Assembly: GCA_024401565.1 (NCBI GenBank)
Contig: JAKSKU010000006.1
Span: 21,910 to 85,909 of the forward strand
Length of the DNA: 64,000 nucleotides
DNA from: Paludibacteraceae bacterium
GTDB lineage: Bacteria; Bacteroidota; Bacteroidia; Bacteroidales; Paludibacteraceae
Direction: 5' to 3'
Positions 1-11,000 of this stretch are shown piece by piece. Within the stretch, counting starts at the first letter, position 1, and every line of letters begins with the position of its first letter. Made by a program: the position numbers and the translations under genes. The notes beneath the pieces were generated by a model that saw only the letters and a program-made list of their open reading frames with translations, was not told the origin of the DNA and did not search any database.

Positions 1-549
1 AGTGAGCTTTTCGGACATGAGAAGGGAGCCTTCACGTCGGCTTTGAAGCAGAGAATCGGTAAATTCGAGCAGGCAGACGGAGGTACACTTTTCCTTGATG
101 AGATCGGAGATATGAGTTTGGCCGCGCAGACAAAGGTGTTGCGAGTGCTGCAGGAGGGAGTGCTGACAAGAGTAGGTGGAGACAAGGCTATAAAAGTAGA
201 CGTGAGAGTGATTGCGGCTACCAATAAGAACCTTAAGAATGAGATAGAGAAAGGCAACTTCAGAGAAGACCTTTACCACCGTTTGAGCGTCATCCCATTG
301 TGCGTGCCGCCTTTGAGAGAGCGTAAGGACGATATACCGTTGCTTGTGGAGCATTTCATAAGCAAGTATGACGCGGCCACGGGTCAGAAACATAAGTTTG
401 ACCAGGAAGCTATGACACATCTGCAGTCTTTTGAATGGAATGGAAATATCCGTGAGCTGAAGAATGTGGTTGAGCGACTTGCGATCTTGTGTAATGACGT
501 GATCACAGAAGAGGATGTGAAGAACTACGCAAGGCCAGTCTTCTTGTAG
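1..549 (+). CDS. NtrX-like sigma-54 activator, 3' part (5' end outside window)
   Basis: The window opens inside the AAA+ domain of a sigma-54-dependent transcription activator. Frame 1 reads through an [13 protein letters not shown] motif (the sigma-54 contact loop, usually GAFTGA), a Walker B ([11 protein letters not shown]), the sensor region (VIAATNK) and the R-finger area ([12 protein letters not shown]). Translation ends 168 codons after the first in-window ATG, directly after the AAA+ lid, with no Fis-type helix-turn-helix. From family knowledge, NtrX-like regulators of Bacteroidetes often have a TSA variant and stop here, so this need not be a truncation. The last few codons and the stop lie at the edge of a GTAGAGACGC repeat, so the exact C-terminus may have been altered. 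The receiver domain would be upstream of the window. Confidence 0.9.
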   Translation, partial: SELFGHEKGAFTSALKQRIGKFEQADGGTLFLDEIGDMSLAAQTKVLRVLQEGVLTRVGGDKAIKVDVRVIAATNKNLKNEIEKGNFREDLYHRLSVIPLCVPPLRERKDDIPLLVEHFISKYDAATGQKHKFDQEAMTHLQSFEWNGNIRELKNVVERLAILCNDVITEEDVKNYARPVFL

Positions 550-577
550 AGACGCAAAGGCGTGCGTCTATTTCGAC
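543..577. repeat. GTAGAGACGC palindromic repeat, copy 1
   Basis: GTAGAGACGC followed by GCGTGCGTCT forms an imperfect palindrome. It supplies the TAG stop of the NtrX-like gene. Related copies lie at 32797-32823 and 46374-46401. Such palindromes are common dispersed repeats in Bacteroidetes. Confidence 0.6.
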
Positions 578-692
578 ACGTACGAGAGCCTAATTTGCGC
601 AATGAATTGTTTGTTTGTCGCGCAAATAGTGTTTTGTGGCATTTCAGCGTTGTTTTTATGCATATTTTTAGTGTCATTGAACATAAAGTTTT

Positions 693-700
693 TATTTTTG
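693..700 (+). promoter_or_regulatory. -7 box of the cellobiose phosphorylase promoter
   Basis: TATTTTTG matches the Bacteroidetes -7 consensus TAnnTTTG exactly. The -33 element is weak (TTTTAG near 667). The expected 5' leader is about 70 bases. Confidence 0.5.
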
Positions 701-773
701 TAGGCCCAAGAGTGGATTTATAATCTAGAAATTGGGTTTAGATTAGGAAATTTAAAAATTAATATAATTAAAC

Positions 774-3260
774 ATGGATTTTGGACATTTTGACGATGCG
801 AACCGTGAGTTCGTCATCACCAATCCCGCAACCCCATTCCCTTGGATCAACTATCTAGGAAATGAGGATTTCTTTGGTTTGATCTCAAACACAGCTGGTG
901 GATATGATTTCTACAAGGACGCTAAGTTCCGTCGTATCACACGTTACCGTTACAACGGTGTTCCTATGGATAACGGTGGTCGTTACTTCTACATCAACGA
1001 CAATGGTACAGTGTGGAACCCAGGTTGGAAGCCTTGCAAGACTCCGCTAGATTCTTACGAGTGCCGCCACGGTATGAACTACACTCGCATCACTGGTTCA
1101 AAGAACGGTATCGAGGCATCAGTTCTTTTCTTCGTTCCATTGAAGACATGGGCTGAGGTTCAGAAAGTGACATTGAAGAACACTACAACTTACACAAAGA
1201 AGATCAAGTTGTTCTCATTCGCTGAGTGGTGTTTGTGGAATGCAGCTACAGATATGGAGAACTTCCAGCGTAACTGGTCTACAGGTGAGGTTGAGATCGA
1301 CGGTAGCGTAATCTACCACAAGACAGAGTATAAGGAGCGTCGTGATCACTATGCATACTACGCAGTAACAAATGCAAAGATCGACGGTTATGATACAGAC
1401 CGTGAGTCGTTCATCGGTCTATACAACGAGTTCGCTGATCCTCAGTGTGTAATGGCAGGCAAGCCAGGTAACTCATTGGCACACGGATGGTCGCCAATCG
1501 CGTCTCACTACATCGAGGTTGAGCTTAAACCAGGTGAGAGCAAGGACTACATCTTCGTTCTTGGTTATGTAGAGAACAAGCAGGAGGAGAAGTTCTCTAA
1601 GGAGGACATCGCACGCAAGAAGAGCGGCGAGTTGATCTCTTCTCAGGATTCAGACGTAACACTAGTAAACAAGAAGAAGGCACAGGAGCTAATCAAGAGA
1701 TTCTCTACAGTTGCTGCTGTTGACGCTGCATTCGCAGAGTTGGCTAACATGTGGGATATCCTTCTTGACAAGTATGTTGTTAAGTCAGAGGATGACAAGC
1801 TTAACCGTATGGTTAACATCTGGAGCCAGTACCAGTGTATGATCACATTCAACTTCTCTCGTTCAGCTTCATTCTTCGAGAGCGGTGTTGGTCGTGGTAT
1901 GGGATTCCGTGACTCTAACCAGGACTTGGTTGGTTTCGTTCACCAGATTCCTTCTCGTGCTCGCGAGCGTATAATTGATATCGCGTCTACTCAGTTCCCT
2001 GACGGAGGTTGCTACCACCAGTACCAGCCACTAACTAAGCATGGTAACAATGACATCGGTGGTGGATTCAACGATGACCCATGCTGGTTGATCTTCGGTA
2101 CTGCTGCATACGTTAAGGAGTCAGGAGACTTCTCTATCCTTAAGGAGCCAGTTCCATTCGATAACAAGCCAGGTACAGAGGTTTCATTGTTCGAGCACTT
2201 GAAGATCTCTTTCAACCATGTTGTTAACAACCTTGGACCTCACATGTTGCCACTTATCGGTCGTGCTGACTGGAACGACTGTTTGAACTTGAACTGCTTC
2301 TCTTGGGATCCAAACGAGTCATTCCAGACTACAGAGAACAACTCAGTAGGTTCAAAGGCAGAGTCTTTGATGATCGCAGGTTTGTTCGTAGTAACTGGTA
2401 AGGACTATGTAGAGCTATGTAAGGAGATCGGTGAGACAGCAGAGGCTGAGCGCGCACAGAAGTGCATCGACTCAATGGTTGAGGCAGTTAAGAAGCACGG
2501 TTGGGACGGCGAGTGGTACCTACGTGCATACGACTTCTACGGAAACAAGATTGGTTCTAACGAGTGTGAGGAAGGTAAGATCTTCATCGAGTCTCAGGGA
2601 TTCTGTACAATGGCAGGTATCGGACTTGAGGAAGGTATGGTTGACAAGGCTATCGACTCATGTAAGAAATATCTTGACTGTGAGCACGGTATGGTACTTA
2701 ACAACCCTGCTTACACAACTTACCACGTTGAGATGGGTGAGATTTCTTCTTATCCTGCAGGTTACAAGGAGAACGCAGGTATCTTCTGTCACAACAACCC
2801 ATGGGTTATCATTGGTGAGACAGTTGCTTCTCGTGGTAACGATGCTTGGGAGTTGTTCCGCAAGATCGCTCCTATGTACTTGAAGGATCAGGCACTTCAC
2901 AAGGTAGAGCCATACGTAAACTGCCAGATGGTTGCAGGTAAGGATGCCGCTAAGCCAGGTGAGGGTAAGAACTCATGGTTGACAGGTACAGCTGCTTGGA
3001 TGTGGTTGACAGTATCTCAGTACTTGCTAGGTATCAAGCCTTCATACAAGGGATTGGAGATCAACCCATGTCTTCCATCAGACATGAAGCCTTACACAGT
3101 TAACCGTAAGTTCCGTGATGCTGACTACATCATTAGAGTAGTTCCTAATGGTGCGCAGAAGGGTGTAAAGAAGGTTACTGTTAACGGTAAGGAAATTGCT
3201 GGTAACATTGTTCCTATGCAGCCTGCTGGATCTAAGACTATTGTTGAGGTAGAGATGTAA
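774..3260 (+). CDS. Cellobiose phosphorylase (GH94)
   Basis: This cytoplasmic enzyme, 828 residues with no signal peptide, cleaves cellobiose with phosphate into glucose 1-phosphate and glucose. The sequence follows bacterial GH94 cellobiose phosphorylases from the first residues ([26 protein letters not shown]) to the end. It includes [18 protein letters not shown], the YHQYQPLTK region and [14 protein letters not shown]. The WND aspartate, about residue 502, is the expected general acid. Codon choice is strongly biased (GGT, CGT, AAC, TTC, AAG), which suggests high expression. A perfect terminator hairpin follows. Downstream are a GH5 glucanase and two sugar symporters, which fits intracellular phosphorolysis of imported cellobiose. 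A cellodextrin phosphorylase is the main alternative, but the near full-length match to the cellobiose enzymes argues against it. Confidence 0.95.
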   Translation: MDFGHFDDANREFVITNPATPFPWINYLGNEDFFGLISNTAGGYDFYKDAKFRRITRYRYNGVPMDNGGRYFYINDNGTVWNPGWKPCKTPLDSYECRHGMNYTRITGSKNGIEASVLFFVPLKTWAEVQKVTLKNTTTYTKKIKLFSFAEWCLWNAATDMENFQRNWSTGEVEIDGSVIYHKTEYKERRDHYAYYAVTNAKIDGYDTDRESFIGLYNEFADPQCVMAGKPGNSLAHGWSPIASHYIEVELKPGESKDYIFVLGYVENKQEEKFSKEDIARKKSGELISSQDSDVTLVNKKKAQELIKRFSTVAAVDAAFAELANMWDILLDKYVVKSEDDKLNRMVNIWSQYQCMITFNFSRSASFFESGVGRGMGFRDSNQDLVGFVHQIPSRARERIIDIASTQFPDGGCYHQYQPLTKHGNNDIGGGFNDDPCWLIFGTAAYVKESGDFSILKEPVPFDNKPGTEVSLFEHLKISFNHVVNNLGPHMLPLIGRADWNDCLNLNCFSWDPNESFQTTENNSVGSKAESLMIAGLFVVTGKDYVELCKEIGETAEAERAQKCIDSMVEAVKKHGWDGEWYLRAYDFYGNKIGSNECEEGKIFIESQGFCTMAGIGLEEGMVDKAIDSCKKYLDCEHGMVLNNPAYTTYHVEMGEISSYPAGYKENAGIFCHNNPWVIIGETVASRGNDAWELFRKIAPMYLKDQALHKVEPYVNCQMVAGKDAAKPGEGKNSWLTGTAAWMWLTVSQYLLGIKPSYKGLEINPCLPSDMKPYTVNRKFRDADYIIRVVPNGAQKGVKKVTVNGKEIAGNIVPMQPAGSKTIVEVEM

Positions 3261-3274
3261 TACATCTTCATAAA

Positions 3275-3306
3275 AATAAGGGGAGTGTTTAAAGACTCCC
3301 CTTATT
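3275..3306 (+). terminator. Intrinsic terminator or attenuator after cellobiose phosphorylase
   Basis: AATAAGGGGAGT and ACTCCCCTTATT form a perfect 12-bp stem with an 8-base loop, followed by a short T-rich run. It lies between the phosphorylase and the GH5 gene and could lower expression of the downstream genes. Confidence 0.8.
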
Positions 3307-3335
3307 CTATTTAGTCATTCATAAAAGGAAGAGAT

Positions 3336-4517
3336 ATGAGAAGACTGATATACATTATAGCGGTAATTGGAGCTGCTTTGATGTCAAGTTGTGGTCAGAA
3401 GACAGATGGAAAAGCATCAGAAGTAGTCGTTGACACTATTCCTCCAGTGCAGAAATATGGTGCATTGCAGGTAAAGGGATTGCAGCTATGTGACAAAGAG
3501 GGTAATCCTGTTCAGTTGGCTGGATTAAGCACTATGGGCTATCAATGGTTTGGCCAGTGCTATACAAAAGAGTCTATCACACAAATGGTGAAAGACTGGC
3601 ATATTAGCATACTTCGTTTGGCGATGTATGTGGAAGAAGGAGGCTATAATTATAAGCCAGAAATCAGAGATGAGATGTGTAATCTTATCGATGTTTGTGA
3701 GGAACTTGGTGTTTATTGTATCATGGACTGGCATATACTTACACCTGGAAATCCTCTAGATCCAAAATATTCGAAAGCAGAGGAATTCTTTAGATATATG
3801 GCGAAACGCAATGCTAACAAGCAGAATGTGTTGTATGAGATCTGTAATGAGCCTAACGGTAATTCGGTGACATGGGATACAATTGCTGTTTATGCCAACA
3901 AAATCATTCCAATCATACACGCGGCTTACGATAGTGTAAACGCACCTCATCCAATTGTTGTTGTCGGCACTCCTCAGTGGTGCCAGTTGGTAGATGCCTG
4001 CATCAAAGATGGCAGATACCAGGGCAACGGAAAGGATTTGGACGCATATTTGCCAGATCGTGACGCACGTTTGAAATATGATAACGTGATGTATTCGTTC
4101 CATTTCTATGCTGCCACTCATAATGAAGGATTTGAGAAAGACGGTAAGCCAAACTACTACGATATGTATTCATACTTGTATGAAGTGCTTGGCCGACTTC
4201 CAGTATTCTGTACAGAGTTCGGTTGTGTAGAGTCTTGGGGTGGTGGAGATGAGGATTTCGACCGCACAGACAGATGGTTGTTGATGCTTTCGGGTAACAA
4301 CGCGGGAAAGCAGAGAGTCAGCTTCTGTAACTGGAGCTTCTGCGACAAGGATGAGACAGCTTCTGTGTTGCGCCCTGGTTCTTGCCAGGCCAAAGACTGG
4401 GATAGCCGTACACCTGCAGGAGAATACTTGAAGAGAGTGTTGAATGTCATCAACTGCGGAGCTCAGGACACAAGTGTCTTGAAGAAGTCGAACATTTATA
4501 TTAAGAGACAAAACTAA
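3336..4517 (+). CDS. GH5 endoglucanase-type lipoprotein
   Basis: A secreted glycoside hydrolase family 5 enzyme of 393 residues. The N-terminus is a lipoprotein signal (MRRLIYIIAVIGAALMSSC), so the mature protein should be lipid-anchored in the envelope. GH5 landmarks are visible: ILRLAMYV, IMDWHIL, the acid/base glutamate in YEICNEPNG (E172) and the nucleophile in FCTEFG (E294), with SFHFYAATH between them. The overall pattern is that of GH5 subfamily 2 cellulases. It would cut cellulose or beta-glucan chains into oligosaccharides for the adjacent symporters and phosphorylase. The start is the ATG preceded by AAAGGAAGAG. Substrate (cellulose versus mixed-linkage glucan) cannot be settled from sequence. 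Confidence 0.92.
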   Translation: MRRLIYIIAVIGAALMSSCGQKTDGKASEVVVDTIPPVQKYGALQVKGLQLCDKEGNPVQLAGLSTMGYQWFGQCYTKESITQMVKDWHISILRLAMYVEEGGYNYKPEIRDEMCNLIDVCEELGVYCIMDWHILTPGNPLDPKYSKAEEFFRYMAKRNANKQNVLYEICNEPNGNSVTWDTIAVYANKIIPIIHAAYDSVNAPHPIVVVGTPQWCQLVDACIKDGRYQGNGKDLDAYLPDRDARLKYDNVMYSFHFYAATHNEGFEKDGKPNYYDMYSYLYEVLGRLPVFCTEFGCVESWGGGDEDFDRTDRWLLMLSGNNAGKQRVSFCNWSFCDKDETASVLRPGSCQAKDWDSRTPAGEYLKRVLNVINCGAQDTSVLKKSNIYIKRQN

Positions 4518-4539
4518 TACTAAAAAACATAGGTTTATT

Positions 4540-5976
4540 ATGGCTTTAATTGATCCAAACAATCACAAATTATCCATACTTGAGAAGTGCGCGTATGGAG
4601 CTGGTGATATGGCGTGCAATCTATTCTGGGGATTGATTTGTATCGCTTCTGCATTTTACACTGAGTATTTTGGCCTAGAGGCTGTAGTTGTAGCAACAAT
4701 GATGTTGGTAGTTGCATGTATAGATATCGCATTCGACGTCGTTATTGGTGCTATTGCGGACAGACACAAATCAAAGTGGGGACGTTTCCGTCCTTGGATT
4801 TTGTTTGGTGTTGTTCCATTCTGTATCATTGGTATTGTCACATTCACAACACCAGAGTTTGATACAACAGCTAAGACAGTGTATGCTTACATCACATTCT
4901 TGGCAATGCGTTTGATGTATTCTGTTGTAAATGTGCCTTACGGTGCTTTGATGGGTGTGATGAGCGCTGATTCAAATGAGCGTGATAAGGTGTCTGCATT
5001 CCGTAACATTGGAGCTCAGATCGGATGTATGGTCAGCTACGGTTTCGTGTTCACAATCGTACGTTTCATCATGGACTCTATGAACGTTGATGGTCAGAAG
5101 GCGTTCTCTACAACTGCTTTTATTTATGCGACAGCAGCATTCATCCTTTTGATGATCACATTCTTGTTCACAAGAGAGCGTGTTGAGCCAGCAGCTCAGG
5201 AGCAGTCTAATTTGTCTCAGGACCTTAAGGATTTGGGTAACAACAAGCCTTGGATCATGTTGACAGTTGCTAATATCGCAATGTTGTTCTTCGTGTTCGT
5301 ACACAATGGTTTGATCGCATACTATGCTAAGTATTATCTTGCAGATAGCTATGATACTGTTAACGATGTTGCTGTATTCAACGCTACATTGTTCGGATTC
5401 CAGCTTAACTGGGAGATAATCTCTACAATCCTATTGAGTATGGGTTCTATCCTTACTATCATCGGTACAATGCTTATCCGTCCAATCGTGTCTAAGTTTG
5501 GAAAGAAGCCAACATGGATCGGTTGTTTCGTTCTAGCGTCTGTATGTTCAATAATGTTGTTGTTCATCGACCGTACAAACATTGGTATGGTACTATTGTT
5601 CAACCTATTGTTCTCTTTGACTATCGGACCTTCAGGATACATGGTATGGAGTATGTATGCTGACGTTGCTGACAACGCTGAGGTTGAGACTGGTCGTCGT
5701 GCTACAGGTTTGATCTACTCTTCGGCTACAATGGCTCAGAAGCTTGGTCAGGCAGTTGCAAACTCACTTCCAATCTATTGCTTGGCTGCTGTTGGTTACG
5801 TTGCAAACACACAGCTTTCTGCCGATACAATCGACTCAATCAAAACAATCTATACTCTTGCTCCAGTAGTAGGTGGTGTGATTGGTATTGTAGCTTTGTG
5901 CTTCTATACAATTGATGAGAATAAGGTTAAGGCTAATTCTGAGAAACTTGCTCAGATGAAAGCTAACGCTCAGTAA
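4540..5976 (+). CDS. GPH-family (MelB-like) sugar:cation symporter 1
   Basis: A 478-residue, 12-helix inner-membrane transporter of the glycoside-pentoside-hexuronide:cation symporter family. Family landmarks are the N-terminal EKCAYGAGDMACNLFWG, the loop DRHKSKWGRFRPWILFG (the conserved D-R-x(5)-G-R-[FY]-R-P-W motif) and the later MYADVADNAEVETGRRATGL. It starts 22 bases after the GH5 gene and is probably co-transcribed with it. Cellobiose or short cellodextrins are the likely substrate, given the flanking GH5 and GH94 genes; this is inference. Codon bias is strong from the middle of the gene on. A paralogue follows at 6411. Confidence 0.92.
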   Translation: MALIDPNNHKLSILEKCAYGAGDMACNLFWGLICIASAFYTEYFGLEAVVVATMMLVVACIDIAFDVVIGAIADRHKSKWGRFRPWILFGVVPFCIIGIVTFTTPEFDTTAKTVYAYITFLAMRLMYSVVNVPYGALMGVMSADSNERDKVSAFRNIGAQIGCMVSYGFVFTIVRFIMDSMNVDGQKAFSTTAFIYATAAFILLMITFLFTRERVEPAAQEQSNLSQDLKDLGNNKPWIMLTVANIAMLFFVFVHNGLIAYYAKYYLADSYDTVNDVAVFNATLFGFQLNWEIISTILLSMGSILTIIGTMLIRPIVSKFGKKPTWIGCFVLASVCSIMLLFIDRTNIGMVLLFNLLFSLTIGPSGYMVWSMYADVADNAEVETGRRATGLIYSSATMAQKLGQAVANSLPIYCLAAVGYVANTQLSADTIDSIKTIYTLAPVVGGVIGIVALCFYTIDENKVKANSEKLAQMKANAQ

Positions 5977-6410
5977 ATCCACGGATTAAATATAGATAAA
6001 GGAGACGCGTTTGTTCGCGTCTCCTTTTTTTTATGCCAATTATTTGAAGATTATAACCAGTCGCCAGAAATGAGACTGAAGATGATCTGTTTAAGAAAAA
6101 TTAACACATTTTGTAAGCTATTGTTAAATATTATTTGTAGTTTCGCAAGGGAAGATGAATGCGTCAGTGAAGATTTATGAAGCATAATGTTATCAGTCCT
6201 ACAACTTATATTGTTGAAATTGTTTAGAAGTACGGATTGTCGGATCAAAATGCTTGATTGATTTAGCAACGCCAATTGATGATGAATGGATATACTGCCG
6301 TTGTCCCCGGTGAGGATGGTTTGATTTGTTGGTCCATAATAGATAGGGCAACTCGGTATGTGAATGTCAGAATAATATGATAATTAAATCTAATCAAAAA
6401 ACACAAATCT
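5977..6410. other. 434-base intergenic region between the two symporters
   Basis: It holds the terminator at 5998-6032 and presumably the promoter of the second symporter. No convincing open reading frame or RNA was seen. The centre is AT-rich and contains no clean TTTG / TAnnTTTG pair. Confidence 0.6.
5998..6032 (+). terminator. Intrinsic terminator after symporter 1
   Basis: AAAGGAGACGCG and CGCGTCTCCTTT form a perfect 12-bp stem with a 6-base loop and a long T run. Confidence 0.93.
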
Positions 6411-7871
6411 ATGGGTATTATTAATCAAAACAATCAGAAAGTATCCGTGCTTGAAAAGTGCTCGTATGGAGCTGGAGACTTGGCATGCAACCTTTTCTGG
6501 GGTATCTCTTGTGTGGCAGCGATGTTTTATACCGACTATTTTGGTATATCAGCTGCAGCGGCAGGAACAATGATGCTAGTCGTGTCGTACATCGATTTGA
6601 TTTTCGACATTTTCATTGGAGCAGCAGCCGATCGTTCCAACAGTAAATGGGGTAAGTTCCGTCCTTGGATTTTATATGGTTTCATTCCGTTCGTTGTTGT
6701 CGGATTCTTTACTTTCTATTCGCCTGATTTTGCAGAAACCACAAAGATTGTTTATGCTTATATCACATTCCTAGCCTTCAGAATTTTGTATTCAGTTGTA
6801 AACGTACCTTATGGAGCTTTGTTGGGAGTTATTTCAGATGATCCTAAAGTGCGTGATGAAGTGTCTGCATATAGAAATGTGGGAGCTCAGTTAGGAAACT
6901 TGGTTAGTTACTCAATGGTGTTCAAGTTTGCGGGAATGTGTAAGGAGACTTTTGGAGTATCCGCTTCTACAGGTTTTTCATACGTGGTATTTGTCTATGC
7001 TGTTGTGGCTGCGGTTCTTCTATTCTCATGTTTCTATTTCACTAGAGAGCGTGTGGCTCCAGTCAAGGAAGAGAACAACAACTTGATGCAGGACATGAAG
7101 GATATTGTCACAAACAAACAGTGGATTTGTTTGGCAATTGCAGGTATTGCGTTGATTCTATATACAAGCTGTCATAACACAATGGTTGCATACTATGCCA
7201 AGTATTTCATTGCTCAGATGGTTGCAAACCCTGAGTCTGCTGATGGAGTGGACTTTTTTATTACAGGAAAATTTCTTGGCTTTGAACTAGATTGGGAGTC
7301 GTTCTATTTCATTATTACGGGAATGGGAACAATCTTGACAATCTTGGGAACTATGATAATTCAGCCAGTTGTCAAGAGATATGGAAAGAAGGAGACGTGG
7401 ATTGGATGTTTTGTTATCTCTTCTTTCATTACTCTGGCTTTGGCATTCATATCTAAAGAGAGCTTGTCTATAATTATCATCCTCAACTGGATGTTCTCTT
7501 TGATTATCGGCCCTACAGGTTACATCATGTGGAGTATGTATGCCGACGTCGCAGATGACGCGGAGGTTGCCACTGGTCGTCGTGCTACAGGATTGATTTA
7601 TTCGTCTGCAACTATTTCTCAGAAGTTCGGTTTCGCAAATGCCAACTCACTACCATTGTTTGCTTTGGCTGCAATCGGATTTGTCGCAAATGATATTAAT
7701 ATGACAGTTGAGACTCAGGAGACTGTTAAGAACATCTTCGCTTTGGTTCCACTTGTTGGCTCAGCTCTTGGTATTGGAGCTTTGTTGTTCTATAATATTG
7801 ATGAGAAGAAGATTCAGGAGAATTCAAAGAAACTTGCTGAGATGAAGTCTAATTCTGTTTCGGCAGAGTAA
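6411..7871 (+). CDS. GPH-family (MelB-like) sugar:cation symporter 2
   Basis: A 486-residue paralogue of the preceding symporter, with the same N-terminal pattern (QNNQKVSVLEKCSYGAGDLA), the loop DRSNSKWGKFRPWILYG and MYADVADDAEVATGRRATGL. It has its own upstream region and terminator, so it is probably a separate transcription unit. Codon bias is weaker than in symporter 1 and in the phosphorylase, which suggests lower or conditional expression. The substrate may be a longer cellodextrin or another beta-glucoside. The pair looks like an old tandem duplication: the two proteins are clearly related along their whole length but diverged. Confidence 0.92.
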   Translation: MGIINQNNQKVSVLEKCSYGAGDLACNLFWGISCVAAMFYTDYFGISAAAAGTMMLVVSYIDLIFDIFIGAAADRSNSKWGKFRPWILYGFIPFVVVGFFTFYSPDFAETTKIVYAYITFLAFRILYSVVNVPYGALLGVISDDPKVRDEVSAYRNVGAQLGNLVSYSMVFKFAGMCKETFGVSASTGFSYVVFVYAVVAAVLLFSCFYFTRERVAPVKEENNNLMQDMKDIVTNKQWICLAIAGIALILYTSCHNTMVAYYAKYFIAQMVANPESADGVDFFITGKFLGFELDWESFYFIITGMGTILTILGTMIIQPVVKRYGKKETWIGCFVISSFITLALAFISKESLSIIIILNWMFSLIIGPTGYIMWSMYADVADDAEVATGRRATGLIYSSATISQKFGFANANSLPLFALAAIGFVANDINMTVETQETVKNIFALVPLVGSALGIGALLFYNIDEKKIQENSKKLAEMKSNSVSAE

Positions 7872-7897
7872 GTATTCCTCCTTTGTGGCATATTATT

Positions 7898-7928
7898 GGA
7901 GACGCGAGAATATTGCGTCTCCTTTTTT
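7898..7928 (+). terminator. Intrinsic terminator after symporter 2
   Basis: GGAGACGC and GCGTCTCC arms are followed by six T. The stem is built on the same GAGACGC core as the terminators at 5998 and 61128. Confidence 0.88.
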
Positions 7929-7970
7929 ATCCTAGAGACACCTGTTTTTTTTATATTCATAAATAATTGT

Positions 7971-7978
7971 TACTTTTG
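7971..7978 (+). promoter_or_regulatory. -7 box of the GH8 promoter
   Basis: TACTTTTG is an exact TAnnTTTG match. The T-rich -33 region lies about 20 bases upstream. The leader is about 70 bases. Confidence 0.55.
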
Positions 7979-8053
7979 TACCAGTTATAACATAGATGTA
8001 AGAAGCTGTTTGACTGCAATAAATTTGATTATAATCTACAAAAATAGAAATAC

Positions 8054-11000
8054 ATGAAACAATTCTATTCTAAAGTCCTTGCTTTGGTAGGTTTGTCTTT
8101 GGCTTCGTTGTCTGTCTCTGCTATTGGTAGGGACTGGAGCGATGACGACTATATCAAGACAGACATCAATTCAGGAAATCCGGCATTTCCATTTCCTCAG
8201 TTCTTGGAATACAAAACAGGTAAGTCTCTTGCCAAATACAATGCGGAAGGAGTCACTCATGCCGACATGGAAAAGACTACACGTGAGGCGTATGAGATTA
8301 TGAGCCACCGTTGCCGTTATGAAGGAGGAACACATTGCGGTGTGCCTTATATTACGTTTAATGGCAAGAATGTACCGTCAACAACATATTCACCATACTG
8401 CACGGAAGGAGATGGATATATGATGTTGGCTGCTGCTATCTATGCAGATCAGCCGACGTTCAACGGTTTGTGGATGTATATCCATGATTATAAGATCCCT
8501 AATGTGATTAGGTATAAGGATGGAGAGGTGAATTATCCGAACTATAAGATAGGTTCTGGTTTGCCTATATGGACTGCGGATGAAAACACGAATGATAAGC
8601 TTACTGAATATGATGCTACTGCTACTGATGGAGATGAAGACATCGCCATGGCTCTACTTATGGCGTATAAGCAGTGGGGTGAATTCATGATGCAGGATGG
8701 TAAAAAGGTGCTTGATGCTAAAGGAGATCCCATATCTTATAAAAAGGCGGCTGAAGATATTCTGAAGGCATTCGTTGACACACTTAGGATACAAAATTTT
8801 AATCTGGATGGATCTATTTATGATGGTGGCCATATGAGTGGCGACATTGGAATAGATGGATATGTGAAGAGTGGCAATAAGTTTGGTGATATATCAAATT
8901 GGAGAATGACACAGACGGATTTTCCCGAGATTAGTAAATTGTGTATTTTTGGTTCCGTTTCGAATTTGTATTTTGATTATTGTGCTCCATCTTATTATAA
9001 TGAATTTGCAAAATGGCTTGAAAGTGATGATGTAGAGGCTACTGACTGGCAGATAAATCAGTACAAGCGTGCAGAGGCATCGTCGGACTGGCTTATAGGT
9101 CAAGCTTATGAGCAGGGACTTATTGCAAGTATCGGCAAGTGTAATATTGACCAGAAAGACGATACAAAAGTCACATTCTCTAATTTTTCAGAAGGAGAAG
9201 ACTTCCGTGCTATGTGGCGAACAATACAGAATTATTTGTGGCATGGTGATTCAGAGACAACATGGGATCCTAAGACTCATCAGGTAGAAAAAGGAGCAAA
9301 CACTTATGAGGGTGATATGGCAAGGCGTATGGCAAGCTTTTTAAAGAACCCTAATGACTATTGTGATAATTTTATGATTGTTCCTGATCCAAACTTGTTG
9401 AAATGGTGGGGACCAAGTCAGATAAATCAGTGTTATAATATGTATGGGGAAGTTCCTAATCGTTATAGACTTAATTATACTGTTGGAGCATCCGCAGCGG
9501 CTATTGTAGCAAACGGAGATATCGATCAGGTGGCCGACATGTACCGTCAAAGTGAACTGATGTGGGATGATGCTTCTGCTTCTGATGAACTTACTGATGA
9601 CGAAAGGTATATAAAAAGTACACCTAATTACTTTCATGGATGGTTTCGTGTGCTTGGATTGGTTATTAATTCTGGTAACTGGCATGCTCCAAGCAACATG
9701 AATTCGGCAGCTAACATGAAGGTATATATGTCTGTGGATAAGACGTATGCTAACGTTGGTGATTTTGTTGAATATGAGGTTCAGTGTCGTAACTATGGTA
9801 GCGAAGACGCTTTAGGGGTAAAGATTGAGACGGAAATAGATCCAAACTATGAAGTCGTAAGTATTTCTGACGGTGGTGAGTTTGTAAACGGAAAGATTGT
9901 TTGGAATATTGGGTCAGTGCCTGGTTTTAGGACTGGACATTTGGCTGAAACAATGGATACTGTATCTTTCCGTGTGGTTGTGCGTGACACTCTAAATCCA
10001 CGTATTGCTTTGAAAAGTGAGATCTCTGGTACAAACTTCGACAATTGGACTAGCAATGAGTATCCAAACAATGCAACATATACGATGGAACGTAATATGG
10101 TCGACATTGTGAACAACGAATTTGCTACAGAAATAACGTTCGATAAGCGAGAGGCGGTGCCAGGTGATGTGGTGACAGCTACTGTTTCATTTGCTAGCAA
10201 TGGACAGAAATGGTTGAATGGTGGCCGTAATCATGTCAATTTCACACATGGCAACAAAGATGTAGATTATTCGTTGTTCCTATTAAGCAATATCTATAAT
10301 GATGCTTATGAGGCATACATTGATTTAGGCAACTACCGTTTTTCATACTACATGCATGATGACGCTGTTGGCTTGTTTGACGAAGAGGAAAATCCTACAG
10401 GATGGTCTGTGCGATTAGACAATAATTCTGATTTGGAAAAGTATGGATATAATCCTGAGTCGGCCAAAATTTATAGTCAGTTGATACACAGCAATGATTC
10501 TACAATTAAGTGCAATCAGAGATTCATTGTGCAATTGCCACAAACACTCATTGCAACTACAAGTTATATGCAAAGCTCAAGGCTATACAAGTATATGATC
10601 CATAAAGGAGCATGGGGAGCAGAATCTTTCCGTATTAAGATGTCGACAAATCCAATAAGAAGAATAGAGGAATTTTTGGATGATGATTGGTCTTATGATA
10701 AGAGTTTAGAGGTGGATTATTTTGACGGACGTGAACTCTATACTCCAGTTTCTCCTAGCTATGCGAGCGATGATTTAGGACAGGAGGTGACATCATACGC
10801 TCGCTATTCATGCACTCCATTGGAGAATGTGTTTGACCGTGTGATGGTAGAGGAGTTCGACGGCTATGCATGGCGTAGAATTCTAGGTGAGGGCTTTCCT
10901 ACTTTGGGTGTGCATGATGTAGAGTCATGGGACACTATTCCTGCTGAGTTTGAGTTTGCGGGATGGGTAGACAGCACAATCTTTGGCTCGGTCGCCAAGT

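Noticed and set aside
1-549. NtrX-like regulator as a truncated or inactive gene (TSA instead of TGA, no HTH)
   Set aside because: Both traits occur in intact Bacteroidetes NtrX-like proteins as I know them, so they are not evidence of decay by themselves.
2431-2883. Long second-frame reading within the cellobiose phosphorylase gene
   Set aside because: Ser/Thr/Val/Arg-rich shadow of a gene with strong codon bias; the GH94 frame is certain.
4540-7871. The two symporters as one gene split by a frameshift
   Set aside because: Each is full length with its own start, transmembrane set and terminator; they are paralogues.
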